64,000 nucleotides of DNA from Pseudalkalibacillus sp051842935 (GCF_051842935.1 NZ_JBPXRR010000001.1:2666001-2730000), one strand, 5' to 3'. Shown: positions 52,592 through 61,797, counted from the stretch's first letter. The notes: a model not told the origin generated them from the sequence alone. Made by a program: numbers and translations.

Positions 52592-53524
52592 TTGTTCATT
52601 TACATTTTGAAACGCCTTTTTTTCATGATTATCTCACTTCTCGTCATCGTGACAGCGACATTCGGCTTGATGCGGGCAGCACCTGGTGGTCCGTTTACCG
52701 GTGAAAAAGAACTGCCGCCTGCCATCCAAGCGAACTTGAATGCGTTCTACGGTCTCGATCAACCTTGGTATAAACAATATTTCGACTACCTCGTATCCAT
52801 CGCACAATGGGATTTCGGTCCATCGTTCACCTATAAAGGACAGACCGTAAACGACCTGATCAACAACGGTTTTCCGGTCTCTTTTTATCTCGGAATGGAA
52901 GCGATTCTTGTCGCCGTTGCAGTCGGAATCCTTCTCGGTACGATCGCTGCATTGAAACATAATGAATGGCAGGACTACGGAGCAATGATTGTTGCCGTAC
53001 TCGGCATCTCGGTCCCTTCCTTCATCATCGCCTCGGTGTTCCAATACTTTTTAGCGATGCAGCTCGGACTTTTCCCCGTCGCACGTTGGGATTCGTTCAT
53101 GCATTCCGTTTTACCTGCACTTGCACTCGCTACGACACCGATGGCTTTCATCGCCCGGCTCACCCGTTCAAGCATGCTCGAAGTGCTCAGTAACGATTAC
53201 ATCCGGACGGCAAAATCGAAAGGTCTCAGCAAAAACGTCATCATCTGGCGTCATACGATCCGGAACGCGTTGCTCCCGGTCGTTTCCTACATGGGACCGC
53301 TCATCTCCGCGATCCTCACCGGAAGCTTCATCATTGAGAAAATCTTCGGTGTACCAGGTCTCGGTATGCACTTCGTCACAAGCATCACGAATCGGGATTA
53401 CACGACCATCATGGGTGTAACCGTATTTTTCAGTATCTTATTACTCGTATCCATTCTCCTTGTCGATATCGCATACGGATTGATTGACCCTCGTATCCAA
53501 ATCGCCGGGAAGAAAGGAGACTAA
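52592..53524 (+). CDS. Oligopeptide ABC transporter permease (OppB-like)
   Basis: A 310-residue BPD-type permease with six membrane helices. The N-terminal signature is MFIYILKRLFFMIISLLVIVTATFGLMRAAPGGPF. The cytoplasmic coupling loop has EVLSNDYIRTAKSKGLSKNVIIWRH with the EAA-like motif. The start is the TTG at 52592, 8 nt after AAGGAGG; the GTG at 52583 is within that site. It forms the channel with OppC. The stop is 5 bp before oppC. Confidence 0.95.
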   Translation: MFIYILKRLFFMIISLLVIVTATFGLMRAAPGGPFTGEKELPPAIQANLNAFYGLDQPWYKQYFDYLVSIAQWDFGPSFTYKGQTVNDLINNGFPVSFYLGMEAILVAVAVGILLGTIAALKHNEWQDYGAMIVAVLGISVPSFIIASVFQYFLAMQLGLFPVARWDSFMHSVLPALALATTPMAFIARLTRSSMLEVLSNDYIRTAKSKGLSKNVIIWRHTIRNALLPVVSYMGPLISAILTGSFIIEKIFGVPGLGMHFVTSITNRDYTTIMGVTVFFSILLLVSILLVDIAYGLIDPRIQIAGKKGD

Positions 53525-53529
53525 CGTTT

Positions 53530-54468
53530 ATGTCTAAACAACATATGAACATGGATGATATACCGATTGAATCTCTCGAACTCGTTGATGTAAGGGCAGA
53601 TGACGCAGAAAAAATCACCCGTCCAAGCCTCTCCTTCTGGAAAGATGTATGGATGCGTTTCCGGAAGAACAAGCTTGCCCTTTCAGGAGTCGTGTTGCTG
53701 GCCCTTTTATTGTTCATGGCCATCTTCGGTCCGATGATGACCCCATACAACTACTATGAAAACAATCTGGAAGCCGTTAACGAAGCACCCAGTGCAGAGC
53801 ATTGGTTCGGAACCGACAATCTCGGCCGTGACATGTTCACCCGTGTTTGGGAAGGCGCTCGTATCTCCCTTTTCATCGGGTTCTCAGCTGCAGTCATCGA
53901 CTTATTCATCGGTGTCATCTGGGGTGGTATCGCCGGGTTCAGAGGTGGTCGGGTAGATGAAATCATGATGCGGGCAGCCGACATCTTATGGGCTGTTCCT
54001 TACTTACTACTCGTCATCCTCCTGATGGTCGTCTTGGAACCAGGACTGACGACGATGATCATCGCGATGACCATCACCGGTTGGATCAACATGGCCCGTA
54101 TCGTCCGCGGTCAGGTTTTACAATTGAAAAACCAGGAATTCGTGCTCGCTTCCCAAACGTTAGGGGCGAAAACGACCCGGGTGATGAACAAACATCTCAT
54201 CCCGAACACGATGGGACCGATCCTTATTACGATGACTCTTACAATACCGAATGCGATTTTCACAGAGGCATTCTTAAGCTACTTAGGTCTCGGAGTACCC
54301 GCACCGCTTGCGAGTTGGGGAACGATGGCGAGTGAGGGTCTCCCGGCCATGCGCTACTTCCCATGGAGACTTTTCTTCCCTGCGACGTTCATCAGTTTGA
54401 CGATTTTCGCCTTCAACGTCATCGGTGACGGATTACGAGACGCCTTGGATCCGAAACTACGAAAATAA
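53530..54468 (+). CDS. Oligopeptide ABC transporter permease (OppC-like)
   Basis: A 312-residue BPD permease. An extended soluble N-terminus of about 45 residues precedes six membrane helices, as in OppC/DppC. It has WFGTDNLGRDMFTRVWEGARISL after helix 1 and the coupling loop LKNQEFVLASQTLGAKTTRVMNKHLIPN. The start follows GAAAGGAGACTAACGTTT. It is followed by the first ATPase gene after 20 bp. Confidence 0.95.
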   Translation: MSKQHMNMDDIPIESLELVDVRADDAEKITRPSLSFWKDVWMRFRKNKLALSGVVLLALLLFMAIFGPMMTPYNYYENNLEAVNEAPSAEHWFGTDNLGRDMFTRVWEGARISLFIGFSAAVIDLFIGVIWGGIAGFRGGRVDEIMMRAADILWAVPYLLLVILLMVVLEPGLTTMIIAMTITGWINMARIVRGQVLQLKNQEFVLASQTLGAKTTRVMNKHLIPNTMGPILITMTLTIPNAIFTEAFLSYLGLGVPAPLASWGTMASEGLPAMRYFPWRLFFPATFISLTIFAFNVIGDGLRDALDPKLRK

Positions 54469-54488
54469 TGCTGAAAGGAGTGAAATCC

Positions 54489-55553
54489 GTGGACAAAGTT
54501 TTAGAAGTGAAAGATTTAGAAGTCTCCTTTTTTACCCATGCTGGTGAGGTAAAAGCTGTACGGGGTGTGAATTTCGAGGTCCGTAAAGGAGAAACGCTCG
54601 CCATCGTCGGCGAATCCGGATCCGGTAAAAGTGTCACCACACAATCGATCATGAAACTGATTCCGATGCCACCCGGTAAATTTGTCGGAGGCTCGATCCT
54701 CTTTGAAGGTGAAGATCTTGTCCATAAGTCCGACCGCCAAATGGAATCAATCCGTGGAAAAGATATCGGCATGATCTTTCAGGATCCCATGACCTCCCTC
54801 AATCCGACGATGAAAGTCGGTCGTCAGATCATCGAAGGATTGATGAAGCACGAAAAGATCTCTCAATCTGATGCGAAAAAACGAGCGATTGAGCTGCTCG
54901 ATCGGGTCGGGATCCCGATGCCGGATAAACGTGCGAACCAATATCCGCACGAATTCTCAGGTGGAATGCGACAACGGGCCATGATTGCGATTGCACTCGC
55001 GACAAAGCCGAAGCTCCTTATTGCAGACGAACCGACGACTGCTCTCGACGTTACGATCCAAGCACAGATCCTGGAGCTGATGAATGAACTACAAGAAGAA
55101 TTTGGCACATCCATCATATTCATCACGCATGACCTCGGAGTCGTTGCCAACGTCGCAGACCGCGTCGCTGTCATGTACGCCGGACAGATCGTGGAAACCG
55201 GCACAGTAGACGAAATCTTTTACAATCCGAAGCATCCGTACACTTGGGGACTGCTCTCCTCCATGCCTGACCTGACGAACGAAGAGGAAGAACTGACTGC
55301 GATACCAGGGTCTCCTCCTGACCTCGTCAATCCGCCAAAAGGAGATGCCTTTGCCCTCCGAAGCGCGTATGCGATGAAAATTGATTTCGAATACGAGCCA
55401 CCGATGTTCCAAGTATCCGATACACATTTTGCAAAAACGTGGCTTCTTCATAAAGATGCACCGAAAGTAGAGCCACCGCCAGTCGTCCAGAAACGGATTC
55501 AATACTTCCGAGAAAAGAAACTAGGAAAAGGTGAACCGAATGGCAGCCGATAG
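54489..55553 (+). CDS. Oligopeptide ABC transporter ATPase (OppD-like)
   Basis: A 354-residue ABC ATPase. Walker A GESGSGKS is near residues 42-49, the signature is FSGGMRQRAMIA, and Walker B is LLIADEPTTALD. The C-terminal oligopeptide-transporter extension is present (LTAIPGSPPDLVNPPKGDAF), but the usual CPFxxRC cysteine cluster after it is replaced by ALRSAYAM, so the Fe-S-like cysteines are missing. The GTG at 54489 follows AAAGGAGTGAAATCC; an ATG at 54468 has no site. It overlaps oppF by 14 bp. Confidence 0.93.
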   Translation: MDKVLEVKDLEVSFFTHAGEVKAVRGVNFEVRKGETLAIVGESGSGKSVTTQSIMKLIPMPPGKFVGGSILFEGEDLVHKSDRQMESIRGKDIGMIFQDPMTSLNPTMKVGRQIIEGLMKHEKISQSDAKKRAIELLDRVGIPMPDKRANQYPHEFSGGMRQRAMIAIALATKPKLLIADEPTTALDVTIQAQILELMNELQEEFGTSIIFITHDLGVVANVADRVAVMYAGQIVETGTVDEIFYNPKHPYTWGLLSSMPDLTNEEEELTAIPGSPPDLVNPPKGDAFALRSAYAMKIDFEYEPPMFQVSDTHFAKTWLLHKDAPKVEPPPVVQKRIQYFREKKLGKGEPNGSR

Positions 55554-56481
55554 AGAAAAGATCGTACAAGTGAAAAACCTGTCCAAGCATTTCAATACCG
55601 GCCGTGGGAACATTGTGAAAGCCGTCGATCAAGTCAGCTTCGACATCTATAAAGGTGAGACATTCGGGCTCGTCGGTGAATCTGGATCCGGAAAGTCAAC
55701 GACAGGTCGCACCATCATCCGGCTTTACGAAGCATCCGGTGGAGAGGTCATTTTTAACGGAGAAAATGTACACGGAAAGAAAAATACGAAAGATATGCTC
55801 AAGTTCAACCGGAAGATGCAGATGATTTTCCAGGATCCGTACGCATCCCTTAACCCACGTATGACGGTAGCGGACATCATCGCAGAAGGCATCGACATCC
55901 ATAAGCTTGCGAAGAATAAATCGGAACGTATGGAAAAAGTGTATGACCTGCTCGTCACAGTAGGATTGAACCGAGAGCATGCGAACCGTTATCCACATGA
56001 ATTCAGTGGTGGTCAGCGACAAAGAATCGGTATTGCACGAGCCTTAGCGGTCGATCCGGAATTCATCATCGCGGACGAACCGATTTCCGCACTCGATGTG
56101 TCGATCCAGGCGCAAGTCGTCAATCTGATGAGAAAGCTGCAAAAAGAAAAAGGGCTCACTTATCTGTTCATCGCCCATGACCTTTCCATGGTCAAATACA
56201 TCAGCGACCGAATCGGCGTCATGTACAACGGTCGTCTCGTGGAACTGGCTGAAAGTGACGAGCTATACCGCAATCCGATGCACCCATATACGCAATCACT
56301 TTTGACCGCAATCCCGCGTCCAGACCCGGATTACGAACGAGACCGAAAACGAACGCACTATGACCCGAAAAAGTCGAACCCCCATGATGAAGACGTGGAG
56401 TTCCGTGAAGTCAAACCAGGTCATTGGGTCGCATTTACGGAAGAACAGTACAACAAGTTCGTGCAAAGAAATGGCCAATAA
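55540..56481 (+). CDS. Oligopeptide ABC transporter ATPase (OppF-like)
   Basis: A 313-residue ABC ATPase, partner of OppD. Walker A GESGSGKST, signature FSGGQRQRIGIARAL and Walker B FIIADEPISALD are intact. The C-terminal region retains SLLTAIPRPDP but again lacks the common cysteine cluster, ending with a charged tail. The ATG at 55540 follows AAAGGTG; a GTG at 55531 is part of that site. Last gene of the operon, closed by a strong two-way terminator. Confidence 0.93.
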   Translation: MAADREKIVQVKNLSKHFNTGRGNIVKAVDQVSFDIYKGETFGLVGESGSGKSTTGRTIIRLYEASGGEVIFNGENVHGKKNTKDMLKFNRKMQMIFQDPYASLNPRMTVADIIAEGIDIHKLAKNKSERMEKVYDLLVTVGLNREHANRYPHEFSGGQRQRIGIARALAVDPEFIIADEPISALDVSIQAQVVNLMRKLQKEKGLTYLFIAHDLSMVKYISDRIGVMYNGRLVELAESDELYRNPMHPYTQSLLTAIPRPDPDYERDRKRTHYDPKKSNPHDEDVEFREVKPGHWVAFTEEQYNKFVQRNGQ

Positions 56482-56482
56482 A

Positions 56483-56510
56483 AAACAACCTCCAATTTCG
56501 GAGGTTGTTT
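56483..56510. terminator. Bidirectional terminator between oppF and the M23 hydrolase gene
   Basis: A perfect inverted repeat AAACAACCTCC/GGAGGTTGTTT with a 6-nt loop, flanked by A and T runs on either side. It serves both convergent genes. Confidence 0.9.
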
Positions 56511-56523
56511 TTATATCCTTATT

Positions 56524-57744
56524 TTAGAAGAATTGTCTCGGGTTGATTGCGTTTGACTTGCTTGAGTTCCATTGTCCTCTATGGATTTCAAAGTGCAAGT
56601 GCTGTCCAGTCGATCTTCCTGTATTCCCCATAATCCCAATTTGCTGTCCTTTTTCTACAGATGCGCCATTACCAACGTGACGATCTCTTAGGTGAGCGTA
56701 AACCGATGTGTATGTTTGTCCATTGAGATAGTGGGCAATAAAGACAACATTACCATAACTGCTTGAGTAGTAAGACTTGATGACCGTTCCTGCAGCTGAT
56801 GCTACGACCGGAACAGTTCCACCACGTGCGATGTCGATACCAGCGTGCATGCTTCCCCAACGTGGACCGAATCCAGAAGTGAATGCTCCTGCCGACGGTT
56901 TCATGAACATTCCGCCTGTTACAGCTGGTGCAGAAGCTGAGCTACCACCACTGTTCGATTGAGCTGCACGACGTGCTGCTTCTTCTTGACGACGCTTTTC
57001 TGCTTCAAATGCAGCTTGCTGTTTCGCAAGCAGGTCACCTTCGTCTTCAATCTTAGCAAGTTCATCATGCATATGCTTTTCTTCTTCTTTCAAGTCACCA
57101 AGCAATGCATTTTTTCGTTCTACTTTTTGGTTCAAGCTTACTTTCAAGCTTTCCAATTCTTTCATTTGTGTGTTCAATGTTTCAAGCTCTTTTTCGACTT
57201 TCGCTTTCGCTTCTTCTAGTGCGATTTTATCGGCTTTATGCGCTTCTAGAATCTCTTTATCCTGCTCAGCGATCTGGTTCAATGCGAAGACACGATCCAG
57301 GAAGTCACCGAAGCTGCTTGAGCCAAGCAATACTTCTATGTACTGGACGGATCCACCGTTTTCATACATAGCTTTGACACGGTCCTTCAACATTTTGTCT
57401 CGTTCAGCGATACGCTTTTCAATGACAACGATTTCGGCTTTCAAACGCTCAATATCTTCTTTTGTCTTTTTGATTTCTTTTTCTTTCTTGTCGATTTGGT
57501 TTTCTGTTTCAGAGACCTGTTGGTCGAGTTTCTTGATTTCAGCATTTAGAAGTTCTTGGTCATGCTTGATCTTTTCAATTTCGGATTTCACTTTGTCTTG
57601 TTCTGATTTATTCGCTTCTCGTTTTTCTTTTACATCATTGATTTTGTCTTTTAGTGATTCAGCTGAAACATCGTTGTTGACCCCCGGAAAACTTCCAAGT
57701 ATAAGGCCAAGTGATGCAACGGCTACGATTATTTTCTTTTTCAA
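56524..57744 (-). CDS. Coiled-coil M23 murein hydrolase (EnvC-like) linked to FtsEX
   Basis: A 406-residue secreted protein. A signal peptide (LKKKIIVAVASLGLILGSFPG..VSAES) is followed by a long coiled coil rich in K, E and Q (about residues 30-240), a linker, and a C-terminal LytM/M23 endopeptidase domain. The zinc motifs are MHAGIDIARGG (HxxxD) and HLHFEIHRG (HxH). The coiled coil plus hydrolase matches EnvC, PcsB and CwlO-type partners of FtsEX; in B. subtilis FtsEX activates CwlO, which has an NlpC/P60 domain instead. Its gene follows ftsX directly. The start is probably the TTG at 57744 (after GGGGGATGTAGGG); the ATG at 57759 is an alternative. Confidence 0.87.
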   Translation of the reverse strand: MKKKIIVAVASLGLILGSFPGVNNDVSAESLKDKINDVKEKREANKSEQDKVKSEIEKIKHDQELLNAEIKKLDQQVSETENQIDKKEKEIKKTKEDIERLKAEIVVIEKRIAERDKMLKDRVKAMYENGGSVQYIEVLLGSSSFGDFLDRVFALNQIAEQDKEILEAHKADKIALEEAKAKVEKELETLNTQMKELESLKVSLNQKVERKNALLGDLKEEEKHMHDELAKIEDEGDLLAKQQAAFEAEKRRQEEAARRAAQSNSGGSSASAPAVTGGMFMKPSAGAFTSGFGPRWGSMHAGIDIARGGTVPVVASAAGTVIKSYYSSSYGNVVFIAHYLNGQTYTSVYAHLRDRHVGNGASVEKGQQIGIMGNTGRSTGQHLHFEIHRGQWNSSKSNAINPRQFF

Positions 57745-57842
57745 CCCTACATCCCCCATTCGGTTCTTCTTTTTTAATATGTAGGTCCAGAAAGCCAAGG
57801 CGGGCTTTGCTGGACATTTCTCTTAATCGATCAATTTACCTA

Positions 57843-58739
57843 TTAAACTTTCAGGAACTTGCGGACAGATGTCAAGCTGCCCCAAACACCGATGAATGCT
57901 CCAATAACGACGAGCAATCCGGCTAGCTGGAACATGAGTGGATAAACCGGTAAAAGCTGAATGAAAACCGTCTTCAGATTCATGCTTACCGCTTCATACA
58001 CGAATTGATAGCCGAGAATCAACAATCCAATCGGAACGAGCGATCCCAATATCCCCAAGAGTAATCCTTCCACAAAGAAAGGTCCTCGGATGAAGGAGTT
58101 TGTCGCTCCTACCAATTTCATTATTTCAATCTCTTTACCTCTCGTCACAATCGTGATCTTGATTGTATTGGCAATCAAGAACATTGCTGTGAAGAGGAGA
58201 CCTACAATCAAGATGAGCCCGATATTACGAGCAGCATCGGTAACTTTAAACAGTTTCTCGACCGTGCCTTTTCCATATTCGACCTTCGTTACACTCTGCA
58301 TGCCCTCAATCTTCTCAGCGACAACTGGCGTATCTTGAGGTTTTTCCGTTTTCACGGAGAATGCATCCGGAAGAGGATTTTCACTTTTCAGTGATTCGAA
58401 GACTTTTCCTTCATCACCTAAACTATTGATTAGATCTTTCAGCCCTTCATCCTTCGGTACGAATTGGACATTGCTTACGCGATCGATACTGCTGAGATTT
58501 TCTTCAATTTGTGCGTACTTATCTTCCTTTATCGTCTTGTCCAGGTATACTCTGATTTCAACATCATCTTCAATCTGTGAAGCGACCGAGTTGATGTTCA
58601 GGAGTAGTACAAGGAATACTCCGACGAGTAAAAGTGTAACCGTTACGGCACTGACAGATGCGAAAGACATCCATCCGTTACGTCCAAGGTTCTTGAATCC
58701 TTCTTTAATATGACGAGATTGGGTCCGTATGATCCTCAT
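57843..58739 (-). CDS. ftsX: Cell division ABC transporter permease-like protein FtsX
   Basis: A 298-residue membrane protein with four helices: one near residue 30 (WMSFASVSAVTVTLLLVGVFLVLLL), a large external loop of about 120 residues that contacts the hydrolase partner, and three helices in the C-terminal FtsX domain (NIGLILIVGLLFTAMFLIANTIKI, EIMKLVGATNSFIRGPF). The ATG at 58739 follows GAGAGGTGTCTACGGG and overlaps ftsE by 35 bp, as is usual for this pair. Confidence 0.95.
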   Translation of the reverse strand: MRIIRTQSRHIKEGFKNLGRNGWMSFASVSAVTVTLLLVGVFLVLLLNINSVASQIEDDVEIRVYLDKTIKEDKYAQIEENLSSIDRVSNVQFVPKDEGLKDLINSLGDEGKVFESLKSENPLPDAFSVKTEKPQDTPVVAEKIEGMQSVTKVEYGKGTVEKLFKVTDAARNIGLILIVGLLFTAMFLIANTIKITIVTRGKEIEIMKLVGATNSFIRGPFFVEGLLLGILGSLVPIGLLILGYQFVYEAVSMNLKTVFIQLLPVYPLMFQLAGLLVVIGAFIGVWGSLTSVRKFLKV

Positions 58740-59415
58740 ACCCGTAGACACCTCTCTTCTCGTCACGTACGATTCGTCCACCTTCAATGGCGATAACACG
58801 CTTCTTAATTGTGTTTACAATCTCTTTATTGTGGGTAGCCATAACTACAGTGGTTCCACGATTCGAGATTTCTTCGAAAACTTCCATAATGCCCCATGCT
58901 GTTTCCGGATCCAAGTTACCGGTAGGCTCGTCCGCAATCACGACGGCCGGCTTATTGACGATGGAGCGGGCAATGGAAACACGCTGCTGCTCTCCTCCGG
59001 AAAGTTCATCTGGAAGAAACCGCGCTTTGTTCTTGAGACCTACGAGCTCAAGTGTTTCCATGACTTGTCTCCTTACGACTTTCGGAGACTCCTCGATAAC
59101 CTCGAGAGCAAACGCGACATTTTCATAGACAGATAGTTTCGATAACAGTTTAAAGTCCTGGAAGACTACCCCAATTTGGCGTCTCAAGTAAGGAATATGA
59201 CGTTCCTTCACTTTCGTTAAACTCTTGCCATTTATAATAATATTGCCTTTCGTCGGCTTTTCCTGACGGTACATACATTTAATGAATGTTGATTTCCCCG
59301 CACCACTCGGACCGACTACATAGACAAAGTCACCCTTTTCAATATGGACGTCTATCCCGTTCAGTGCCATTACACCATTTGGGTAAGTTTTCCATACATC
59401 GATCATTTCGATCAA
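58705..59415 (-). CDS. ftsE: Cell division ATP-binding protein FtsE
   Basis: A 236-residue ABC ATPase that drives the FtsEX complex. Walker A GPSGAGKST is near residue 34, the signature LSGGEQQRVSIARS, and Walker B VVIADEPTGNLD. It starts MIEMIDVWKTYPNGV; the first codon is TTG at 59415 with AGGGTG upstream, and an ATG lies three codons on. The cytochrome gene cccB that precedes ftsE in B. subtilis is absent. Confidence 0.95.
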   Translation of the reverse strand: MIEMIDVWKTYPNGVMALNGIDVHIEKGDFVYVVGPSGAGKSTFIKCMYRQEKPTKGNIIINGKSLTKVKERHIPYLRRQIGVVFQDFKLLSKLSVYENVAFALEVIEESPKVVRRQVMETLELVGLKNKARFLPDELSGGEQQRVSIARSIVNKPAVVIADEPTGNLDPETAWGIMEVFEEISNRGTTVVMATHNKEIVNTIKKRVIAIEGGRIVRDEKRGVYGYEDHTDPISSY

Positions 59416-59506
59416 ACTTCATCACACCCTATGTAGTTTCTTTTGCTGTCAAATCTTAGTAGTGTTTTTTCTATCTCTAATCTGTTTATCTATTTCAAAG
59501 TATTCT

Positions 59507-59536
59507 AGTATAAATAGTTAGCATTGAATTGCACAA
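59507..59536 (-). promoter_or_regulatory. Putative sigma-A promoter of ftsEX
   Basis: On the minus strand, -35 TTGTGC (59531-59536), an 18-bp spacer and -10 TATACT (59507-59512), about 90 bp before ftsE. The remaining A/T-rich gap up to 59951 shows nothing recognisable. Confidence 0.5.
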
Positions 59537-59951
59537 TTAATTATAACATCTCGTTTCGTCAAAAAAACCCAAAATCATATTACATTTCTGTTTCAAAATA
59601 TGACGAAGCGAGTAATGGACTGAGATTTGGCACTAAATATTATTCGACAAACTTTTTGCTTTGTTGTACCTTTCTACAATACTTCATAAAATCCTGCAAA
59701 GAAATAGTCAAGAAGTACAAAATTTTCTATTAACGGTAAACAGATCTTACTATAGTGGTATTGATACTGTTGGTAAAATAAGTATGGGTAGGATGTCACT
59801 GGAAGAGGTCAACCGCTACTTTCGATTCACTGTTTATATCGGAAGCGAGTTCATTTTAGTTTAGTAGCGATTTTTCGACACAGATTTCTGGTCGTTGTGG
59901 TCGTGAACCATTGGAATGTTATCGTAGGAAATGAAAGCAAGGGAAAAACAC

Positions 59952-60632
59952 TTATCCTTTAGCATCATATTTTTTAGGATAAGCGTATTGGGGAATATCT
60001 GGGGACCGGAACGGAACCTTTTCCATCTCAAAGGTCCCTCGATAACGGAACACTGTCCCCAGGACAGCATTGTTGACGGTGATATCCACCTTATAATGAT
60101 CAGCCGTGTCATCATACTCTTCATGGACGATCCCTTTTACCATGAGGCCAGATGGCACCGAAAGGCGTTTGTTCCCTACATAAAAGTACTGCTTGGACGT
60201 ACTTAGGATGAGGCCGCCTGACTCGGTCACTTTCAGATCGATTCCGACTGGCGTTGCTTGGACGTTTCCCAGATAGTCCATGATTTCATTGAATCGGTTG
60301 CTGTACACCATCGTGGAGTCGAAGCGACGATCCACTTTATCAAAATGAAAGGTACGAATCCAGGACAGCGTCTCACGATCTATCGGATCTTTGAAAGCGT
60401 AGATCTCCAGATCAAATGGAATGTCTCTCCCTCTTTCCGGAAAAATGAGATGGCGGTCGGTACCGAATTTTTTTACGGGCTTCACAACCCATGATGGTCC
60501 GGAAATCTCCTCCATCACGCCTTTGCAGAAAATCGCCTCCTGATCTTCCGTAGAGATGTTGAACTTCTCCTGAATTTTAGGGTGAAGCTTATTGAAATCC
60601 GATCCTAACGCGTTTTCGTAAAAAGATGGCAT
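59952..60632 (-). CDS. DUF4166 domain protein
   Basis: A 226-residue soluble protein with the DUF4166 arrangement: MPSFYENALGSDFNKLHPKIQEKF at the N-terminus, a beta-rich centre with WIRTFHFDKVDRRFDSTMVYS, and the end FRYRGTFEMEKVP. Function is unknown. In many bacilli this domain occurs next to or fused with DCC-family thiol oxidoreductases, and here the DCC gene lies 20 bp upstream. The ATG at 60632 is chosen from domain start; the frame runs far upstream in the DCC gene without a site. Confidence 0.8.
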   Translation of the reverse strand: MPSFYENALGSDFNKLHPKIQEKFNISTEDQEAIFCKGVMEEISGPSWVVKPVKKFGTDRHLIFPERGRDIPFDLEIYAFKDPIDRETLSWIRTFHFDKVDRRFDSTMVYSNRFNEIMDYLGNVQATPVGIDLKVTESGGLILSTSKQYFYVGNKRLSVPSGLMVKGIVHEEYDDTADHYKVDITVNNAVLGTVFRYRGTFEMEKVPFRSPDIPQYAYPKKYDAKG

Positions 60633-60652
60633 CTCCACTTGTCCTCTCTCTT

Positions 60653-61042
60653 TTATAGAAATCGACTCTTCATATCCGGTGTCGGTATCATACATTCTTC
60701 CCTTTTTCCGAACCACTTGTAACGGTTTCGAGCAATAAATGTATAGATGGCATCTCTGAGCGGCTTTGGAATGATGAGTAAGGTTGTCGCTAGTTTCCAT
60801 GGTCCTTTCAAGCGACGGCATACTCGCAAAGCTGCGCTCGAGTGTTGATACGCCTTGCCGTTCCGAATAAGCACGAACGATTCCAACGTGTTCGGTAGAT
60901 TGTGCTTTTGAACGTAACAATGTCCGATTTCACTTTGCAGAGGTGCGAATTTGTAATGACCGGACGGGTCCCGCTTGATGATGAATTGAACCGCCCCGTT
61001 GCACATATTGCACTCCCCATCAAACAACAGAATGTCACTCAT
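60653..61042 (-). CDS. DCC family thiol-disulfide oxidoreductase (DUF393)
   Basis: A 129-residue protein with the DCC signature: ILLFDGECNMCNGAVQFIIKRD near the N-terminus, including the redox-like CNMC pair, then FAPLQSEIG and a C-terminal YKWFGKREECMIP. The family is thioredoxin-like and predicted to carry out thiol-disulfide exchange; substrates are unknown. The ATG at 61042 follows AAAGGGGTGG. Probably an operon with the DUF4166 gene. Confidence 0.87.
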   Translation of the reverse strand: MSDILLFDGECNMCNGAVQFIIKRDPSGHYKFAPLQSEIGHCYVQKHNLPNTLESFVLIRNGKAYQHSSAALRVCRRLKGPWKLATTLLIIPKPLRDAIYTFIARNRYKWFGKREECMIPTPDMKSRFL

Positions 61043-61093
61043 ATTAGCCACCCCTTTCTCTACCTTTATTATATCACCTAAAAGTGGGCATTA

Positions 61094-61122
61094 AAAAAAC
61101 CCTAGCTTTCATAGCCAAGGTT
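61094..61122 (-). terminator. Terminator of the collagen-like gene
   Basis: Imperfect inverted repeat AACCCTAGCT/AGCCAAGGTT with a run of seven T residues on the minus strand, overlapping the stop codon region. Confidence 0.75.
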
Positions 61123-61757
61123 TAAAATATACGACCAGTTTCAAAATGAGTGAAACGGTTCCCTATAATCGTTGTCACGCTACGGCTGGATGACTGGAGC
61201 TGGATTTGAATGGTTTCTCCAGCATTCAAACGGATAATGGTACATCCTTGAACTTTATCTGTCGTTCCTGGGTTGGAAACAGCAAGATCCAAGTCTGTTA
61301 CAGCCGCTCCGCTATTGCTGGTGAGGATCAATCGAACATTCGTCGGTGCTTGTCCTCCACCTGTAGCCACTGTATATTCTACACTGGAACACACCGAGTA
61401 AGTCGCGGTTTGTGGTGCAGTATACGTGGAAGTTGCAGGATTATATCCATTGCTCATATCAAAAACTTCTGTTTCAAATGTGATCGTTGTTGGTGTATTC
61501 GTACCAGGTACGATTTGCGCTACTGAATCAAATGCTCGAAAGGCAATTTCTGTTGGAGTAGGTCCCGGTGGCCCTTGCTCCCCTTGTGGACCCTGAGGAC
61601 CTGGATCACCTTGTGGCCCCTGAGATCCTTGTTCACCTTGAGGTCCTGGAGGTCCTTCTGGCCCAGGTGGTCCGGGTGGTCCTTCACCCTTTTGTATGAT
61701 TACACAACACCCATTACCGGGTGTACACCCATAGCAATTACAATGCTTTCTTTTCAT
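61122..61757 (-). CDS. Collagen-like exosporium-type protein (BclA-like)
   Basis: A 211-residue protein. The first 20 residues are cysteine-rich (CNCYGCTPGNGCC). About 14 uninterrupted Gly-X-Y triplets follow, rich in GPP, GPQ and GEQ, at roughly residues 27-68. The C-terminal 140 residues form a compact beta-rich domain (FETEVFDMSNGYNP, YSVCSSVEYTVATGGG, LNAGETIQIQLQSSS) like the jelly-roll trimerisation domains of BclA-type filaments. There is no signal peptide, as expected for a protein made in the mother cell. A SigK-like -10 lies 30 bp upstream. Number of triplets may vary among strains. Confidence 0.85.
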   Translation of the reverse strand: MKRKHCNCYGCTPGNGCCVIIQKGEGPPGPPGPEGPPGPQGEQGSQGPQGDPGPQGPQGEQGPPGPTPTEIAFRAFDSVAQIVPGTNTPTTITFETEVFDMSNGYNPATSTYTAPQTATYSVCSSVEYTVATGGGQAPTNVRLILTSNSGAAVTDLDLAVSNPGTTDKVQGCTIIRLNAGETIQIQLQSSSRSVTTIIGNRFTHFETGRIF

Positions 61758-61788
61758 ATCTACACATCCTAATAATCTCGTAATGGTG

Positions 61789-61797
61789 TATTATATG
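61789..61797 (-). promoter_or_regulatory. SigK-like -10 element of the collagen-like gene
   Basis: CATATAATA on the minus strand fits the SigK -10 consensus CATANNNTA. An AC dinucleotide lies upstream but 1-2 bp farther than ideal. Spacing to the ATG is 31 bp. Confidence 0.5.

Noticed and set aside
59416..59951. Small genes in the ftsE-DUF4166 gap
   Set aside because: Short frames here have no ribosome binding sites, no recognisable domains and A/T-rich composition; cccB is not present.
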